This document shows positions 28,455-37,580 of a stretch of DNA of 64,000 nt, in pieces. The translations under genes and the position numbers were made by a program. Numbering within the stretch: position 1 is the first letter of the stretch; the number at the start of each line of letters is the position of its first letter. A model generated the notes under the pieces. The model was not told where the DNA came from and did not search any database. It saw only the letters and a program-made list of their open reading frames with translations. Origin of the DNA: Mesorhizobium sp. M1C.F.Ca.ET.210.01.1.1 (GTDB taxonomy: Bacteria > Pseudomonadota > Alphaproteobacteria > Rhizobiales > Rhizobiaceae); the NCBI RefSeq assembly GCF_004791585.1, contig NZ_SRUU01000013.1:1-64000 (forward strand). Direction: 5' to 3'.

Positions 28455-29195
28455 GTGACCACTTCGCCAAACGGTGCGATCCTCAGTGCCACCGGTATCC
28501 ACAAGCGCTTCGGCGCGCTGGTCGTGCTGGACGATATCGACTTCGCCATGAAAGCCGACCAGGCTGTCGGCATTGTCGGCCCGAACGGCGCCGGCAAGAC
28601 GACGCTGCTCAGCGTGCTTTCCGGCGCCTATCCGCCGAGCGCCGGCACCATCGCCTTCAAGGGCGGCGACGTGACGTCGCTGCCGGCAACGCAGCGCTGC
28701 CGACTGGGGCTCGTGCGCACGCATCAGGTGCCGAAGCCCTTCGGCGGCATGACCGCTTTCGAGAACGTCTTCGTCGCCGCCTCGCATGGCGCCGGCCTTG
28801 GCCGCGATGAGGCCTATGAGGAAGCGCTTGGCTCGCTGAAGCTCTGCGGCATGCTGGGCGTTGCCAACCGGCGCGCCGAGACGCTGGGCCTGCTCGACCG
28901 CAAGCGGCTGGAACTCGCCCGTGCGCTCGCGGCGAAGCCGACGCTGCTCCTGCTCGATGAGATCGGCGGCGGGCTGACCGACGGCGAGGCCGGCGAACTG
29001 GTCGAGACCATCCGCGAATTGCGCCACCGCAGAATAGGCATCGTCTGGATCGAGCATATCGTCCACATCCTCTTGCAGGTGGCTGAACGGCTGATCTGCA
29101 TGGATGCGGGAAAGATCATTGCCGACGGCGATCCGCAGGCAGTGATGGCCGATCCGCAGGTGATCGGCGCCTACCTCGGCGGGGGCCCGAAATGA
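28455..29195 (+). CDS. ABC transporter ATP-binding protein, LivG type (aromatic acid importer)
   Basis: A 246-residue ATPase of the branched-chain amino acid type. Walker A is GPNGAGKTTLLS, Walker B TLLLLDEIGGGL. The signature region reads LGLLDRKRLELARALA in place of a textbook LSGGQ, a degeneration common in LivG homologues. The start is GTG at 28455 with a weak Shine-Dalgarno, 18 bases after the binding-protein stop; it overlaps the next ATPase by four bases. It is one of the pcaNVWX equivalents, but I cannot match the individual letters. Confidence 0.87.
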   Translation: MTTSPNGAILSATGIHKRFGALVVLDDIDFAMKADQAVGIVGPNGAGKTTLLSVLSGAYPPSAGTIAFKGGDVTSLPATQRCRLGLVRTHQVPKPFGGMTAFENVFVAASHGAGLGRDEAYEEALGSLKLCGMLGVANRRAETLGLLDRKRLELARALAAKPTLLLLDEIGGGLTDGEAGELVETIRELRHRRIGIVWIEHIVHILLQVAERLICMDAGKIIADGDPQAVMADPQVIGAYLGGGPK

Positions 29196-29920
29196 GCCTG
29201 CTGTCGGTCGAGGATCTCGTTGTCCGCCATGGCCTTCTGCAGGCGGTGCGCGGTGTCAGCTTCAGCGTCGAGCGCGGCGAAACACTGGCGCTGGTCGGCG
29301 CCAACGGCGCCGGCAAAACGACTCTGCTTCGGGCGATCGCCGGGGCGCACCAGGCCGCCTCCGGCCGCATCCTGTTCGATGGAACCGACCTTACAGGCGT
29401 GCCTTCGCATGAGCGTGTTCGCGGAGGCATCGCATTGGTGCCGGAAGGCCGGCGGCTCTTCGTGCAAATGTCGGTGGAGGAAAACCTTCTGCTTGGCCGC
29501 ACGGCGGGTCGGCCGGGGGACTGGAACGTCGACAAGGTGCTCGAGACCTTCCCGAACCTCAAGCCGCGCCGCCACGCCAAGGCCGGGCATCTCTCCGGCG
29601 GCGAGCAGCAGGCGACCGCCATCGGCCGCGCTCTGATGAGCAATCCTGAACTGCTCTTGCTCGACGAGGTCTCGCTCGGCCTGTCGCCGCTGGTCGTCGA
29701 TCGTGTCTATGCCTCGCTGCAGGGGCTGATCAGTTCCGGCACGACGATCATCCTCGTCGAGCAGGACCTCAATCGGGCGCTCTCCGTCTCCAACAAGGTC
29801 ATTTGCATGCTGGAGGGGCGGATCGCGCTCACCGGAGATAGCAAGAATGTCTCTCGCGAGGACGTGACGAAGGCCTATTTCGGGCTGCACCGGAAAAGCG
29901 CCGGGGGTGTTCCGGCATGA
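29192..29920 (+). CDS. ABC transporter ATP-binding protein, LivF type (aromatic acid importer)
   Basis: A 242-residue ATPase. Walker A is GANGAGKTTLLR, the signature LSGGEQQATAIGRALM, Walker B LLLLDEVSLGLSP, and VEQDLNRAL includes the switch position (Gln in place of His, as in LivF proteins). It pairs with the preceding ATPase as the heterodimeric motor. Both ends overlap neighbouring genes by four bases. Confidence 0.88.
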   Translation: MSLLSVEDLVVRHGLLQAVRGVSFSVERGETLALVGANGAGKTTLLRAIAGAHQAASGRILFDGTDLTGVPSHERVRGGIALVPEGRRLFVQMSVEENLLLGRTAGRPGDWNVDKVLETFPNLKPRRHAKAGHLSGGEQQATAIGRALMSNPELLLLDEVSLGLSPLVVDRVYASLQGLISSGTTIILVEQDLNRALSVSNKVICMLEGRIALTGDSKNVSREDVTKAYFGLHRKSAGGVPA

Positions 29921-30813
29921 GCAACCAGATCGTCCAGGGCATCCTGCTCGGCGGCTACTACGCGCTGATCGCCTGCGGCCTCTCCTTCATGTTTTCGGTG
30001 ATGCGCATCATCAACCTCGCCCATGGCAGTCTCGCCGTACTGTCGGCCTTTGCGCTGTGGCTGCTGGCGTCGCGCTTCCACATTTCGCCATTCCTCGGCC
30101 TCATCATCGTGCTGCCGTTGATGGCCGCAATCGGCTGGGCGTTGCAGCGTTTCCTGCTCGAACGCAGCGCGCGCGGCGGCGCGCTGCTGCCGATCCTGAC
30201 GACGTTCGGCTTGGCGATTGTGATCGACAATCTGCTGTTCGAGCAGTTCGGCGCCGACACGCGCTCGCTGGCGCCCTTCATCGGCAGCCTGTCCTACGAT
30301 TCCTGGGAATGGCCGGGCGGCATCTATGTCGGCAAGCTGGCGGTCGTCATCTTCGTCGCGGCCGTCGTTCTGCTCGGCGGATTGCAACTGTTCCTCACCC
30401 GCACCGGGCTCGGCCGCTCGATCCGCGCCACATCGGAAGACCCAGACACCGCTGGTCTGGTCGGCGTCGATGCGCGGCGCGCCAACGCCATCGCCGCCGC
30501 GATCGCCATGGTGAGCGTGGGCCTCGCCGGCGCCTTCCTCGGCATGCGCGCCACCTTTGATCCCTATGCCGGCGCCACGCAATTGCTGTTCGCTTTCGAG
30601 GCGGCTGTCATCGGTGGCGCCGGCTCGCTCTGGGGCACGCTGATCGGTGGCATCATCTTGGCGCTGGCGCAGACGCTCGGCGCCAAGGTCCATCCGCAAG
30701 GTTTTCTCATCGGCGGCCATGTCGCCTTCCTGATCGTGCTGTTCATCCGGCTCTACATGTCCGGCCTTGGCCTGCGAGGTCTGCTGCGCCTCTCCATGGG
30801 GAAGACGTCATGA
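29917..30813 (+). CDS. ABC transporter permease, LivH type (aromatic acid importer)
   Basis: A 298-residue inner-membrane permease of the branched-chain amino acid family, with about eight predicted helices. Motifs typical of LivH are GGYYALIACGLSFMFSVMRIINLAHG at the start (residues 10-35, overall pattern) and AAVIGGAGSLWGTLIGG near residue 230. It overlaps the ATPase gene before it and the second permease gene after it by four bases each. Confidence 0.88.
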   Translation: MSNQIVQGILLGGYYALIACGLSFMFSVMRIINLAHGSLAVLSAFALWLLASRFHISPFLGLIIVLPLMAAIGWALQRFLLERSARGGALLPILTTFGLAIVIDNLLFEQFGADTRSLAPFIGSLSYDSWEWPGGIYVGKLAVVIFVAAVVLLGGLQLFLTRTGLGRSIRATSEDPDTAGLVGVDARRANAIAAAIAMVSVGLAGAFLGMRATFDPYAGATQLLFAFEAAVIGGAGSLWGTLIGGIILALAQTLGAKVHPQGFLIGGHVAFLIVLFIRLYMSGLGLRGLLRLSMGKTS

Positions 30814-31871
30814 GCGCCGTCTCCCCGATCATCGAGCGCGGCACCGCCGCTTCACGCGTCGCCGGAACTGGCGTCGCCGCCATCATCGTGCTGCTCGCGA
30901 TCGCGCCGCAGTTCCTCTCGGCCGGCGCAGTCGACCGCATGACCGCGCTGTTCATTTATGTGATCCTGGCCGCCATGTGGAATGCGCTCGCCGGCTTCGG
31001 CGGGCTGGTTTCGGTCGGCCAGCAGGTGTTCTTCGGCCTCGGCGCCTATTTCGCCATTCGGCTGGCCAATGCCGGGCTCAATCCTTTCATCTCGCTCTTT
31101 GTGTCGGCTGTCATCGTCGGCATGGTGTCGTGGCCGATCTCGCTGTTCATGCTTCGTTTGAAGAACGGCGAGTTCGCCATCGGCATGTGGGTGATCGCCG
31201 CGCTCACCCATCTACTCGTCAACCTGGACCGGCTGATCCAGGGCGAGACCGGCACCTCGCTGATCTCGCTCAACGTCTACGATGCGTCGACCAGACGCGT
31301 GACGGTCTATTGGCTGGCGCTGGCCGCGATGACGGCGCTGCTCGCCATCCTGTTCGGCCTGCTGCGCGGCAGCACGGGTGCTGCGATCCGCGCCATCCGC
31401 GACAATGAGGATGCGGCCGCTTCCGTCGGCGTGCGCGTCACCGGCACCAAGCGGCTGCTCTTCGTTCTCGCCGCCTTCGGCATCGGCGTCGCCGGCGCGC
31501 TGTGGCTGGCGACCGCAATCACCTTCCAGCCCAAAACCTATTTCAGCGTGCAGTGGACCGCCTACATGGTCTTCATGGTGCTGGTCGGCGGCATCGGCAC
31601 CTTCGAGGGCGCCATCCTCGGCGCTCTGCTGTTCTTCCTCATTGAGACCTGGTTCGGCAGCACCGGCGTCTGGTACCTGGTCGGGCTCGGCGCGACGGCA
31701 CTTGTGTTCTCGCTGCTGTTGCCGCGCGGCCTGTGGGGCACGCTGGAAGAGCGCCTCGGCTGGCGCCTGCTGTCGGTCGGCTACCGCGTCAAGCCTCCTG
31801 TCAACGCCATGGACACAACTGGCGAGATCACTTCGCTGGGGCAGACAACGACATCTCGGGAGAAGGCGTGA
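30810..31871 (+). CDS. ABC transporter permease, LivM type (aromatic acid importer)
   Basis: A 353-residue permease with about ten predicted helices and the LivM motifs NALAGFGGLVSVGQQVFFG (about 50-68) and AIRAIRDNEDAAASVGV (cytoplasmic loop, about 193-209). It completes the importer. The following SDR gene starts three bases after its stop, so the dehydrogenases downstream belong to the same PcaQ-driven transcript unless an internal promoter exists. Confidence 0.88.
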   Translation: MSAVSPIIERGTAASRVAGTGVAAIIVLLAIAPQFLSAGAVDRMTALFIYVILAAMWNALAGFGGLVSVGQQVFFGLGAYFAIRLANAGLNPFISLFVSAVIVGMVSWPISLFMLRLKNGEFAIGMWVIAALTHLLVNLDRLIQGETGTSLISLNVYDASTRRVTVYWLALAAMTALLAILFGLLRGSTGAAIRAIRDNEDAAASVGVRVTGTKRLLFVLAAFGIGVAGALWLATAITFQPKTYFSVQWTAYMVFMVLVGGIGTFEGAILGALLFFLIETWFGSTGVWYLVGLGATALVFSLLLPRGLWGTLEERLGWRLLSVGYRVKPPVNAMDTTGEITSLGQTTTSREKA

Positions 31872-31873
31872 GC

Positions 31874-32659
31874 ATGCTGTTCGGCAAGACGATCCTTATC
31901 ACCGGCGCCGCCTCGGGTATCGGCGCCCGCGCAGCTGAACTCGCGGGCCAGCTTGGTGCGGACGTGATCGGCGTCGACCTGCGCGAGCCGGGCGGACACC
32001 AGGGCGTCTTCGTCAAGGCCGACATCTCGTCCAAGCTCGGCGTCGATGACCTGGTCTCGCAGCTACCGCAACGCATCGATGCACTCTGCAACGTCGCCGG
32101 CCTCTCCGGCAACACCGGCGCGGCGGCGACGCTCGCCGTCAACTTCTACGGCCTGCGGGCGCTCTCGGAGGCGCTGGCGCCAAAACTTCGCGAAGGCGGC
32201 GCCATCGTCAACGTCGCCTCGATCGCCGGTTTCGGCTGGCGCGCCAACCTTAACCGCGCCGCCTCGATGATCGGCGTCGAAGGCTTTCCCGACGTCGCCA
32301 GAGTGATCGCCGACCATGCCGTCAAGGACGAGGAAGGCTATCCGGTCTCGAAGGAACTGCTGCTTTTGTGGACCTTCCGCGCCGCGCATCAGGAGCTGTT
32401 CAAGAGCCGCGGCATCCGCGTCAATGCCGTGAGCCCCGGCCCGGTCGAGACGCCGATCCTGAAGCAGTTCCGCACCGTGCTCGGCGACGCCCGCGTCGAC
32501 AGCGACATTGCGAGAGTCGGCCGCGCCGGCACATCGGGTGACATCGCGCCGGCGGTGCTGTTCCTGTGCTCGGACGGCGCGCGCTGGATCAATGGCGCGA
32601 ACCTGCCGGTCGACGGCGGCCTTGAAGCATCGATCAACGCCGAGGTGCTCGGCTTTTGA
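31874..32659 (+). CDS. Short-chain dehydrogenase, coniferyl-alcohol dehydrogenase-like
   Basis: A 261-residue SDR. The NAD motif is GAASGIGA (residues 10-17), then NVAGLSG; the catalytic Ser is in VNVASIAGFGW and the Tyr-Lys pair in YPVSK. The overall pattern (IGVDLREP, LPQRIDALCNVAG, SPGPVETPIL, RWINGANLPVDGG) matches from memory the CalA coniferyl-alcohol dehydrogenases of Pseudomonas, which oxidise the lignin alcohol to coniferyl aldehyde. Start ATG with GGAGAAGG upstream. Its place at the end of the protocatechuate importer operon supports a lignin-monomer role. Substrate not proven. Confidence 0.75.
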   Translation: MLFGKTILITGAASGIGARAAELAGQLGADVIGVDLREPGGHQGVFVKADISSKLGVDDLVSQLPQRIDALCNVAGLSGNTGAAATLAVNFYGLRALSEALAPKLREGGAIVNVASIAGFGWRANLNRAASMIGVEGFPDVARVIADHAVKDEEGYPVSKELLLLWTFRAAHQELFKSRGIRVNAVSPGPVETPILKQFRTVLGDARVDSDIARVGRAGTSGDIAPAVLFLCSDGARWINGANLPVDGGLEASINAEVLGF

Positions 32660-32693
32660 TTTGCGACGCTCCACCGCGAGCAAGGAGAGACTC

Positions 32694-34139
32694 ATGGACA
32701 TCGGACTTCTGATCGACGGCGACGAACGGGCGGCAACCGGCAAAGCCTCGTTCGAGCGCCTGGACCCGTTCACCGGCAAGCTGGCGACGCGCGCCGCGGC
32801 GGCAAGCATTGCCGACGCCACTGCCGCCGTCGATGCGGCGGCCGCCGCCTTCCCTGCCTGGTCGAAGACCGGGCCGGGCGAGCGCCGCGCCCTGCTGTCC
32901 AAGGCGGCCGATGTCATGGCTTCCAAAGTCGGTGAATTCACGAAGCTGATGATAGAGGAGACCGGCGCGACCGCCCCTTGGGCCGGCTTCAATGTCATGC
33001 TGGCTTCCAACATGTTGCGCGAGGCAGCCGCCATGACGACGCAGATCTCTGGCGAGGTCATCCCCTCCGACAAGCCCGGCACGCTCGCCATGGCGATCCG
33101 CCAGCCGGCCGGTGTCTGCCTCGGCATCGCGCCATGGAACGCGCCGGTGATCCTCGGCACCCGCGCTCTCGCCATGCCGCTCGCCTGCGGCAACACAGTG
33201 GTGCTGAAGGCCTCGGAGATGTGCCCCGGCACCCATCGGCTGATCGGCCAGGTGCTGGTCGAGGCCGGCCTGCCGAAGGGTGTCGTCAATGTCGTCTCCA
33301 ACGACCCGAAGGACGCGGCGGCAATCGTCGATGCGCTGATCGCGCATCTGGCGGTCAAGCGCGTCAACTTCACCGGCTCGACCAAGGTCGGACGGATCAT
33401 TGCCGAGCTCTCCGGCCGGCACCTGAAGCCGGCGCTGCTCGAACTCGGCGGCAAGGCGCCGCTGGTGGTGCTGGACGATGCCGACATCGACGCCGCGGTG
33501 AACGCCGCGACCTTCGGCGCATTCATGCACCAGGGCCAGATCTGCATGTCGACCGAGCGCCTGATCGTCGACGAAAAAATCGCCGACGAATTCGTTGCCA
33601 GGCTCGCAGCTCGCGCAGCGCAGCTTCCGGCCGGCGATCCGCGTGGCCATGTCGTGCTGGGCTCGCTTATCAGCAGCCAAGCCGCCGACAAAATGGAGGA
33701 GCTGATCGCCGATGCGACCTCGAAGGGCGCGAAGCTCGCTGCCGGCGGCAAACGCATTGGCACCGTCGTGGAAGCGACGCTGCTCGACCACGTGACACCT
33801 GACATGCGCGTCTACGCGGAAGAATCCTTCGGCCCGGTCAAGCCGGTGATCCGGGTCAAGGGCGAAGACGAAGCGGTGCGCGTCGCCAACGACACCGAGT
33901 ACGGTCTGTCGTCCGCCGTCTTCAGCCGCGACATCCGCCGTGCCATGGCAGTCGCCGCACGCATCCAGGCCGGCATCTGCCACATCAACGGCCCGACCGT
34001 CGGCGATGAGGCGCAGATGCCGTTCGGAGGTGTGAAAGGTTCCGGCTACGGTCGTTTCGGCGGCAAGGCGTCGATCGCCGAGTTCACCGACCTGCGCTGG
34101 GTCACGATCGAGGATCCGGGCCAGCACTATCCATTCTGA
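32694..34139 (+). CDS. NAD-dependent aldehyde dehydrogenase (aromatic aldehyde type)
   Basis: A 481-residue ALDH. The cofactor loop is FTGSTKVG, the general base Glu is in LLELGGKAP, and the nucleophile Cys is in HQGQICMSTERL. The sequence most resembles vanillin, salicylaldehyde and benzaldehyde dehydrogenases (PWNAPVILGTRALAMPLACG). With the SDR 34 bases upstream it would oxidise coniferyl aldehyde to ferulate, or vanillin to vanillate; feruloyl-CoA chain-shortening and vanillate demethylase genes are not in this window. Start ATG with AAGGAGAG upstream. Confidence 0.82.
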   Translation: MDIGLLIDGDERAATGKASFERLDPFTGKLATRAAAASIADATAAVDAAAAAFPAWSKTGPGERRALLSKAADVMASKVGEFTKLMIEETGATAPWAGFNVMLASNMLREAAAMTTQISGEVIPSDKPGTLAMAIRQPAGVCLGIAPWNAPVILGTRALAMPLACGNTVVLKASEMCPGTHRLIGQVLVEAGLPKGVVNVVSNDPKDAAAIVDALIAHLAVKRVNFTGSTKVGRIIAELSGRHLKPALLELGGKAPLVVLDDADIDAAVNAATFGAFMHQGQICMSTERLIVDEKIADEFVARLAARAAQLPAGDPRGHVVLGSLISSQAADKMEELIADATSKGAKLAAGGKRIGTVVEATLLDHVTPDMRVYAEESFGPVKPVIRVKGEDEAVRVANDTEYGLSSAVFSRDIRRAMAVAARIQAGICHINGPTVGDEAQMPFGGVKGSGYGRFGGKASIAEFTDLRWVTIEDPGQHYPF

Positions 34140-34273
34140 TCCTGGAGATCCCGCTGGTGCCATCCACCGGCGGGTTCGCAGGCCTGCGTGTCGGCGGCAT
34201 TGTTGCGTTGAGTGGAAAAGCCTCGGCTATTCTGCCATTACCATCCCTTCGGAAATCACTCCGACGGACGGCA

Positions 34274-35935
34274 ATGACCTCAAAACGAAACGTGCTTTTC
34301 ATCATGTGCGACCAGTTGCGGTTCGACTATCTGGGCTGCGCCGGACATAAGAGTTTAACCACGCCGAACATCGACCGGCTCGCCGACCGCGGCGTGCGTT
34401 TCACCAACGCTTATGTGCAGTCGACGGTGTGCGGCCCCTCGCGCATGAGCGCCTACACCGGCCGCTATGTCCGCTCCCACGGCTCGACGCATAACGGCGT
34501 GCCGCTCAGGGTCGGCGAGCCGACGCTGGGCGATCACCTGCGCGAAGTCGGCGTGCGCTGCGCACTCATTGGCAAGGCGCACATGCGAGCCGACGAGGAA
34601 GGTATGGCGCGGCTCGGCATCGCCAGGGATTCGATTATCGGCGTGCGCGTCGCCGAATGCGGCTTCGAGCCGTTCGAGCGTGACGACGGCCTGCATCCTT
34701 CGACCAGCTACGACCCCGATCCGGCTTACGACAGCTATCTGCGCGAACAAGGCTTCGATGCCGACAATCCCTGGGAGCATTGGGCGAATTCCGGCGAAGG
34801 CGAGAACGGCGAGAATTTCAACGGTTGGCTGCTTGTCCATGCCGACAAGCCGGCGCGCATCCCCGAGGAGCATTCCGAAACACCCTACATGACGCGACGC
34901 GCCATGCGCTTCATCGAGGAGGCCGAGGCCAAGGGCGAAGCCTGGTGCGCGCATCTTTCCTACATCAAGCCGCACTGGCCCTATATCGTGCCGGCGCCCT
35001 ACCACGACATGTACGGCAAGGCGGACATCCAGCCGCCGATCCGCAGCGAGGCAGAGCGCGTCTCACCGAATCCTATCTTCGAAGCCTTCCAGCAGGAGCG
35101 CTACTCGAAGAACTTCTCGCGCGACGAGGTCCGCGAGACGGTCGTCCCCTGCTACATGGGACTCATCAAGCAGATCGACGATCAGCTCGGCCACCTGTTC
35201 GACTTCATGGAAAAGTGGGGCCTGTTCGAGAACACGCTTATCGTCTTCACCTCGGACCATGGCGACTATCTCGGCGACCATTGGCTGGGCGAAAAATACC
35301 TGTTCCACGACGTCGCGGTGAAGGTGCCGATGATCGTCTATGACCCGCGTCCCGAGGCCGATGCCACGCGCGGAACGACATCCGACGCGCTGGTCGAGAT
35401 GATCGATCTTGCACCCACCTTCCTCGACTATTTTGGTGGCAAGGCCAAGCCGCACATCCTCGAAGGCCGCTCGCTCCTGCCCTTGCTTTCCGCCGAACGG
35501 AAGAGTCTGCGCAATTTTGCCGTCAGCGAATACGACTACAGCGGCGACGCCGCGCGGCTGAGGCTCGCCATGCCGGTTCCGGACTGCAAGCTCTACATGA
35601 TCACCGACGGCCGCACCAAACTCGTCCACGGCGAAGGTGTGGAGCCGATGTTCTTCGATTTGCACAGCGATCCCGGCGAGTTGCGCGACCTCGGCCTGGA
35701 GCCGTCGGTGGCGGCCGACATCGAGCGACTACGGAAAGCGCTCATGCGCTGGCTGGCGTTGCCCAACAATCGCATCACCGTCCCCGACGAATGGCTGACG
35801 GAGATCGGCGACAAGATCGAGCATTTCGACCCAATCCTCGGTTCCGGCGTGCTCATCGGCTACTGGGACGAGGCAGAGCTTGCCGAACAGCAGGAGGCGC
35901 GCCGCCGCTGGCTAGCACGCCAGGCCGGCAAGTAG
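34274..35935 (+). CDS. Sulfatase/phosphonate monoester hydrolase family protein
   Basis: A 553-residue alkaline-phosphatase-superfamily hydrolase. The formylglycine motif CGPSRMSAYTGR is complete (Cys near residue 53), so it needs a formylglycine-generating enzyme, not seen here. Metal-site segments are FIMCDQLRFDYLGC at the N-terminus, FTSDHGDYLGDHWLG (about 320-335) and a histidine-rich middle. No signal peptide is visible, so it is cytoplasmic. Rhizobial homologues include phosphonate monoester hydrolases and choline or carbohydrate sulfatases, and the sequence does not decide between them. The upstream frame to 34157 is rejected because the family core begins at KRNVLFIMC. Confidence 0.8.
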   Translation: MTSKRNVLFIMCDQLRFDYLGCAGHKSLTTPNIDRLADRGVRFTNAYVQSTVCGPSRMSAYTGRYVRSHGSTHNGVPLRVGEPTLGDHLREVGVRCALIGKAHMRADEEGMARLGIARDSIIGVRVAECGFEPFERDDGLHPSTSYDPDPAYDSYLREQGFDADNPWEHWANSGEGENGENFNGWLLVHADKPARIPEEHSETPYMTRRAMRFIEEAEAKGEAWCAHLSYIKPHWPYIVPAPYHDMYGKADIQPPIRSEAERVSPNPIFEAFQQERYSKNFSRDEVRETVVPCYMGLIKQIDDQLGHLFDFMEKWGLFENTLIVFTSDHGDYLGDHWLGEKYLFHDVAVKVPMIVYDPRPEADATRGTTSDALVEMIDLAPTFLDYFGGKAKPHILEGRSLLPLLSAERKSLRNFAVSEYDYSGDAARLRLAMPVPDCKLYMITDGRTKLVHGEGVEPMFFDLHSDPGELRDLGLEPSVAADIERLRKALMRWLALPNNRITVPDEWLTEIGDKIEHFDPILGSGVLIGYWDEAELAEQQEARRRWLARQAGK

Positions 35936-35944
35936 GGCGTTCGG

Positions 35945-36799
35945 CTATCCGAGAGTGAGACCCGCCTTGCGCGCCTCCTCGCGCAGGAAGGGCAAGCCGA
36001 CCTCGATGACATCGCGCGGGTCTTCCGCCACCGGGCGCCAGACCGCGAGGCCGCCGGCGATGTCCACATCAACATGGTTCATGCTTTCGAGCGTGATCGC
36101 GCCCTGATAGCCGATGTCGGCGATCGCCTTCATGCAGGCCGCCCAGTTGAGCATGCCGCGCCCCGGCACGCCGCGATTGGCCTCCGACACATGCACATAG
36201 CCGAGGAAGGGCGCCGCGGCTTCGAAGCCCGCTGCAAAGCTCTCTTCCTCGATATGCATGTGGTAGGTGTCGAGATGGATGAAGATGTTGTCGGCGCCGA
36301 TCCGTTCGATGATCCGCGCCGCGTCGATGCCGCGGTTCATGAGATGCGTCTCGTAGCGGTTGCAAGGCTCGATGCCGAGCTTCAGGCTGCGCGACTTCGC
36401 CGACTTCGCCGCGCGTTCGAGGAAGCGGCACATGCCGTCGATCTCCCTTTGCGTCGGCGCCCGCCCGGTGGTCTTGCCGATCGTGCCATAGGTGACGCCG
36501 CCAAGCGCCTCGCTGCCCACCTCGTTGCAGACCTTGAAGGCCGGCTGCAGGAAGTCGAGCGCTTCCTCCGGCCGCTCGACCACGTCCAGCGCCCGCGGCA
36601 AGCCGAGAGAGGGGATCAACTGCACGCCGTAGTGGTTGGCGAAGCCGCGCGTGCGCTTGGTGTCGATCTCCTCAGGGCGCAGCAGCGGGATCTCCATCAG
36701 GCCGATGCCGAGTTCCTTCAGCCGGTCCATCTGCGGCTCGATGCGCGCCAGGTCCCAGACCGGGGCGATGGCGAAAGTGTGCAGTCCAAAGGTATTCAT
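35945..36799 (-). CDS. Sugar isomerase/ketose 3-epimerase-like TIM barrel
   Basis: A 284-residue AP_endonuc_2/xylose isomerase-like protein that resembles D-psicose/D-tagatose 3-epimerases. Metal and substrate segments are LGIEPCNRYETHLMN (Glu), IHLDTYHMHIEE (Asp, His), YVHVSEANRGVPG (His) and ALTLESMNH-type ITLESMNH (Glu). Start ATG at 36799, four bases after the ATPase stop, with GAGG upstream. It is the last gene of the sugar ABC operon, so it probably processes the imported sugar. The convergent sulfatase gene ends nine bases away. Confidence 0.82.
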   Translation of the reverse strand: MNTFGLHTFAIAPVWDLARIEPQMDRLKELGIGLMEIPLLRPEEIDTKRTRGFANHYGVQLIPSLGLPRALDVVERPEEALDFLQPAFKVCNEVGSEALGGVTYGTIGKTTGRAPTQREIDGMCRFLERAAKSAKSRSLKLGIEPCNRYETHLMNRGIDAARIIERIGADNIFIHLDTYHMHIEEESFAAGFEAAAPFLGYVHVSEANRGVPGRGMLNWAACMKAIADIGYQGAITLESMNHVDVDIAGGLAVWRPVAEDPRDVIEVGLPFLREEARKAGLTLG

Positions 36800-36803
36800 A
36801 AGC

Positions 36804-37580
36804 TCAGCCTCGTTGCTCATGCGCCGCCGCGGCGCTGATATCGCCGCCGCCGACGATGCGGCTGACGACTTCATTCATGTTGGTCTTGCTGGTGACGAGA
36901 TCGGCGTCGGCCCGGCCGTGGCGCAGCACGACGATGCGGTCGGTGACAGACAGCACGTCGTTCAGCCGGTGCGAGATCAGGATGACGGCGATGCCTTCCG
37001 ATCTCAGCCGCCGGATGAGGTCCAGCACGCTCTGCACCTCGCGCACCGCAAGGGCCGCCGTCGGCTCGTCCATGATGACGAGCTTCGGATTGAAGGTGAG
37101 TGCGCGGGCGATCGCAACCGTCTGCTGCTGGCCGCCGGAGAAGGAGCCGACGGAACGGTTGATCGACGGGAGGCGCGCGCCGAGCCGCTCGATCATCCGC
37201 GTCGCTTCGCGGTCCATCGCCGCCTTGTCGACGAAACCGGGAAACAGGCCGAATACCTTCTTGGTCGGCTCACGACCGAGGAAAATGTTCGATGCCACGT
37301 CCTGCTGCTTGGCCAGGGACAGGTCCTGGTAGATCATTTCGATGCCGAGGCGCCGCCGCTGGCCGGGGTCGAGCGCAAGGATGTCCTTGCCGTCGAACTC
37401 GATCGAGCCTGTGTCGGCGCGGTAGATGCCGGTGATGGTCTTCATCAGCGTCGACTTGCCGGCGCCATTGTCGCCGACCAGTCCGACCACCTCGCCGGCG
37501 GCGACCGACAGGTCGACGCCGTGCAGCACGTCGACCGCGCCAAAACTCTTGCGGATGTTGTGGAGCGAAAGGAGCGTCAT
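36804..37580 (-). CDS. Sugar ABC transporter ATP-binding protein (single-domain RbsA type)
   Basis: A 258-residue ATPase. Walker A is GDNGAGKSTLMK, the signature FSGGQQQTVAIARAL, Walker B LVIMDEPTAAL, and the switch His is in LISHRLND. Unlike RbsA, which has two fused cassettes (about 500 residues), this has only one, as in FrcA-type fructose transporters of rhizobia. It overlaps the permease gene upstream by four bases. Confidence 0.88.
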   Translation of the reverse strand: MTLLSLHNIRKSFGAVDVLHGVDLSVAAGEVVGLVGDNGAGKSTLMKTITGIYRADTGSIEFDGKDILALDPGQRRRLGIEMIYQDLSLAKQQDVASNIFLGREPTKKVFGLFPGFVDKAAMDREATRMIERLGARLPSINRSVGSFSGGQQQTVAIARALTFNPKLVIMDEPTAALAVREVQSVLDLIRRLRSEGIAVILISHRLNDVLSVTDRIVVLRHGRADADLVTSKTNMNEVVSRIVGGGDISAAAAHEQRG

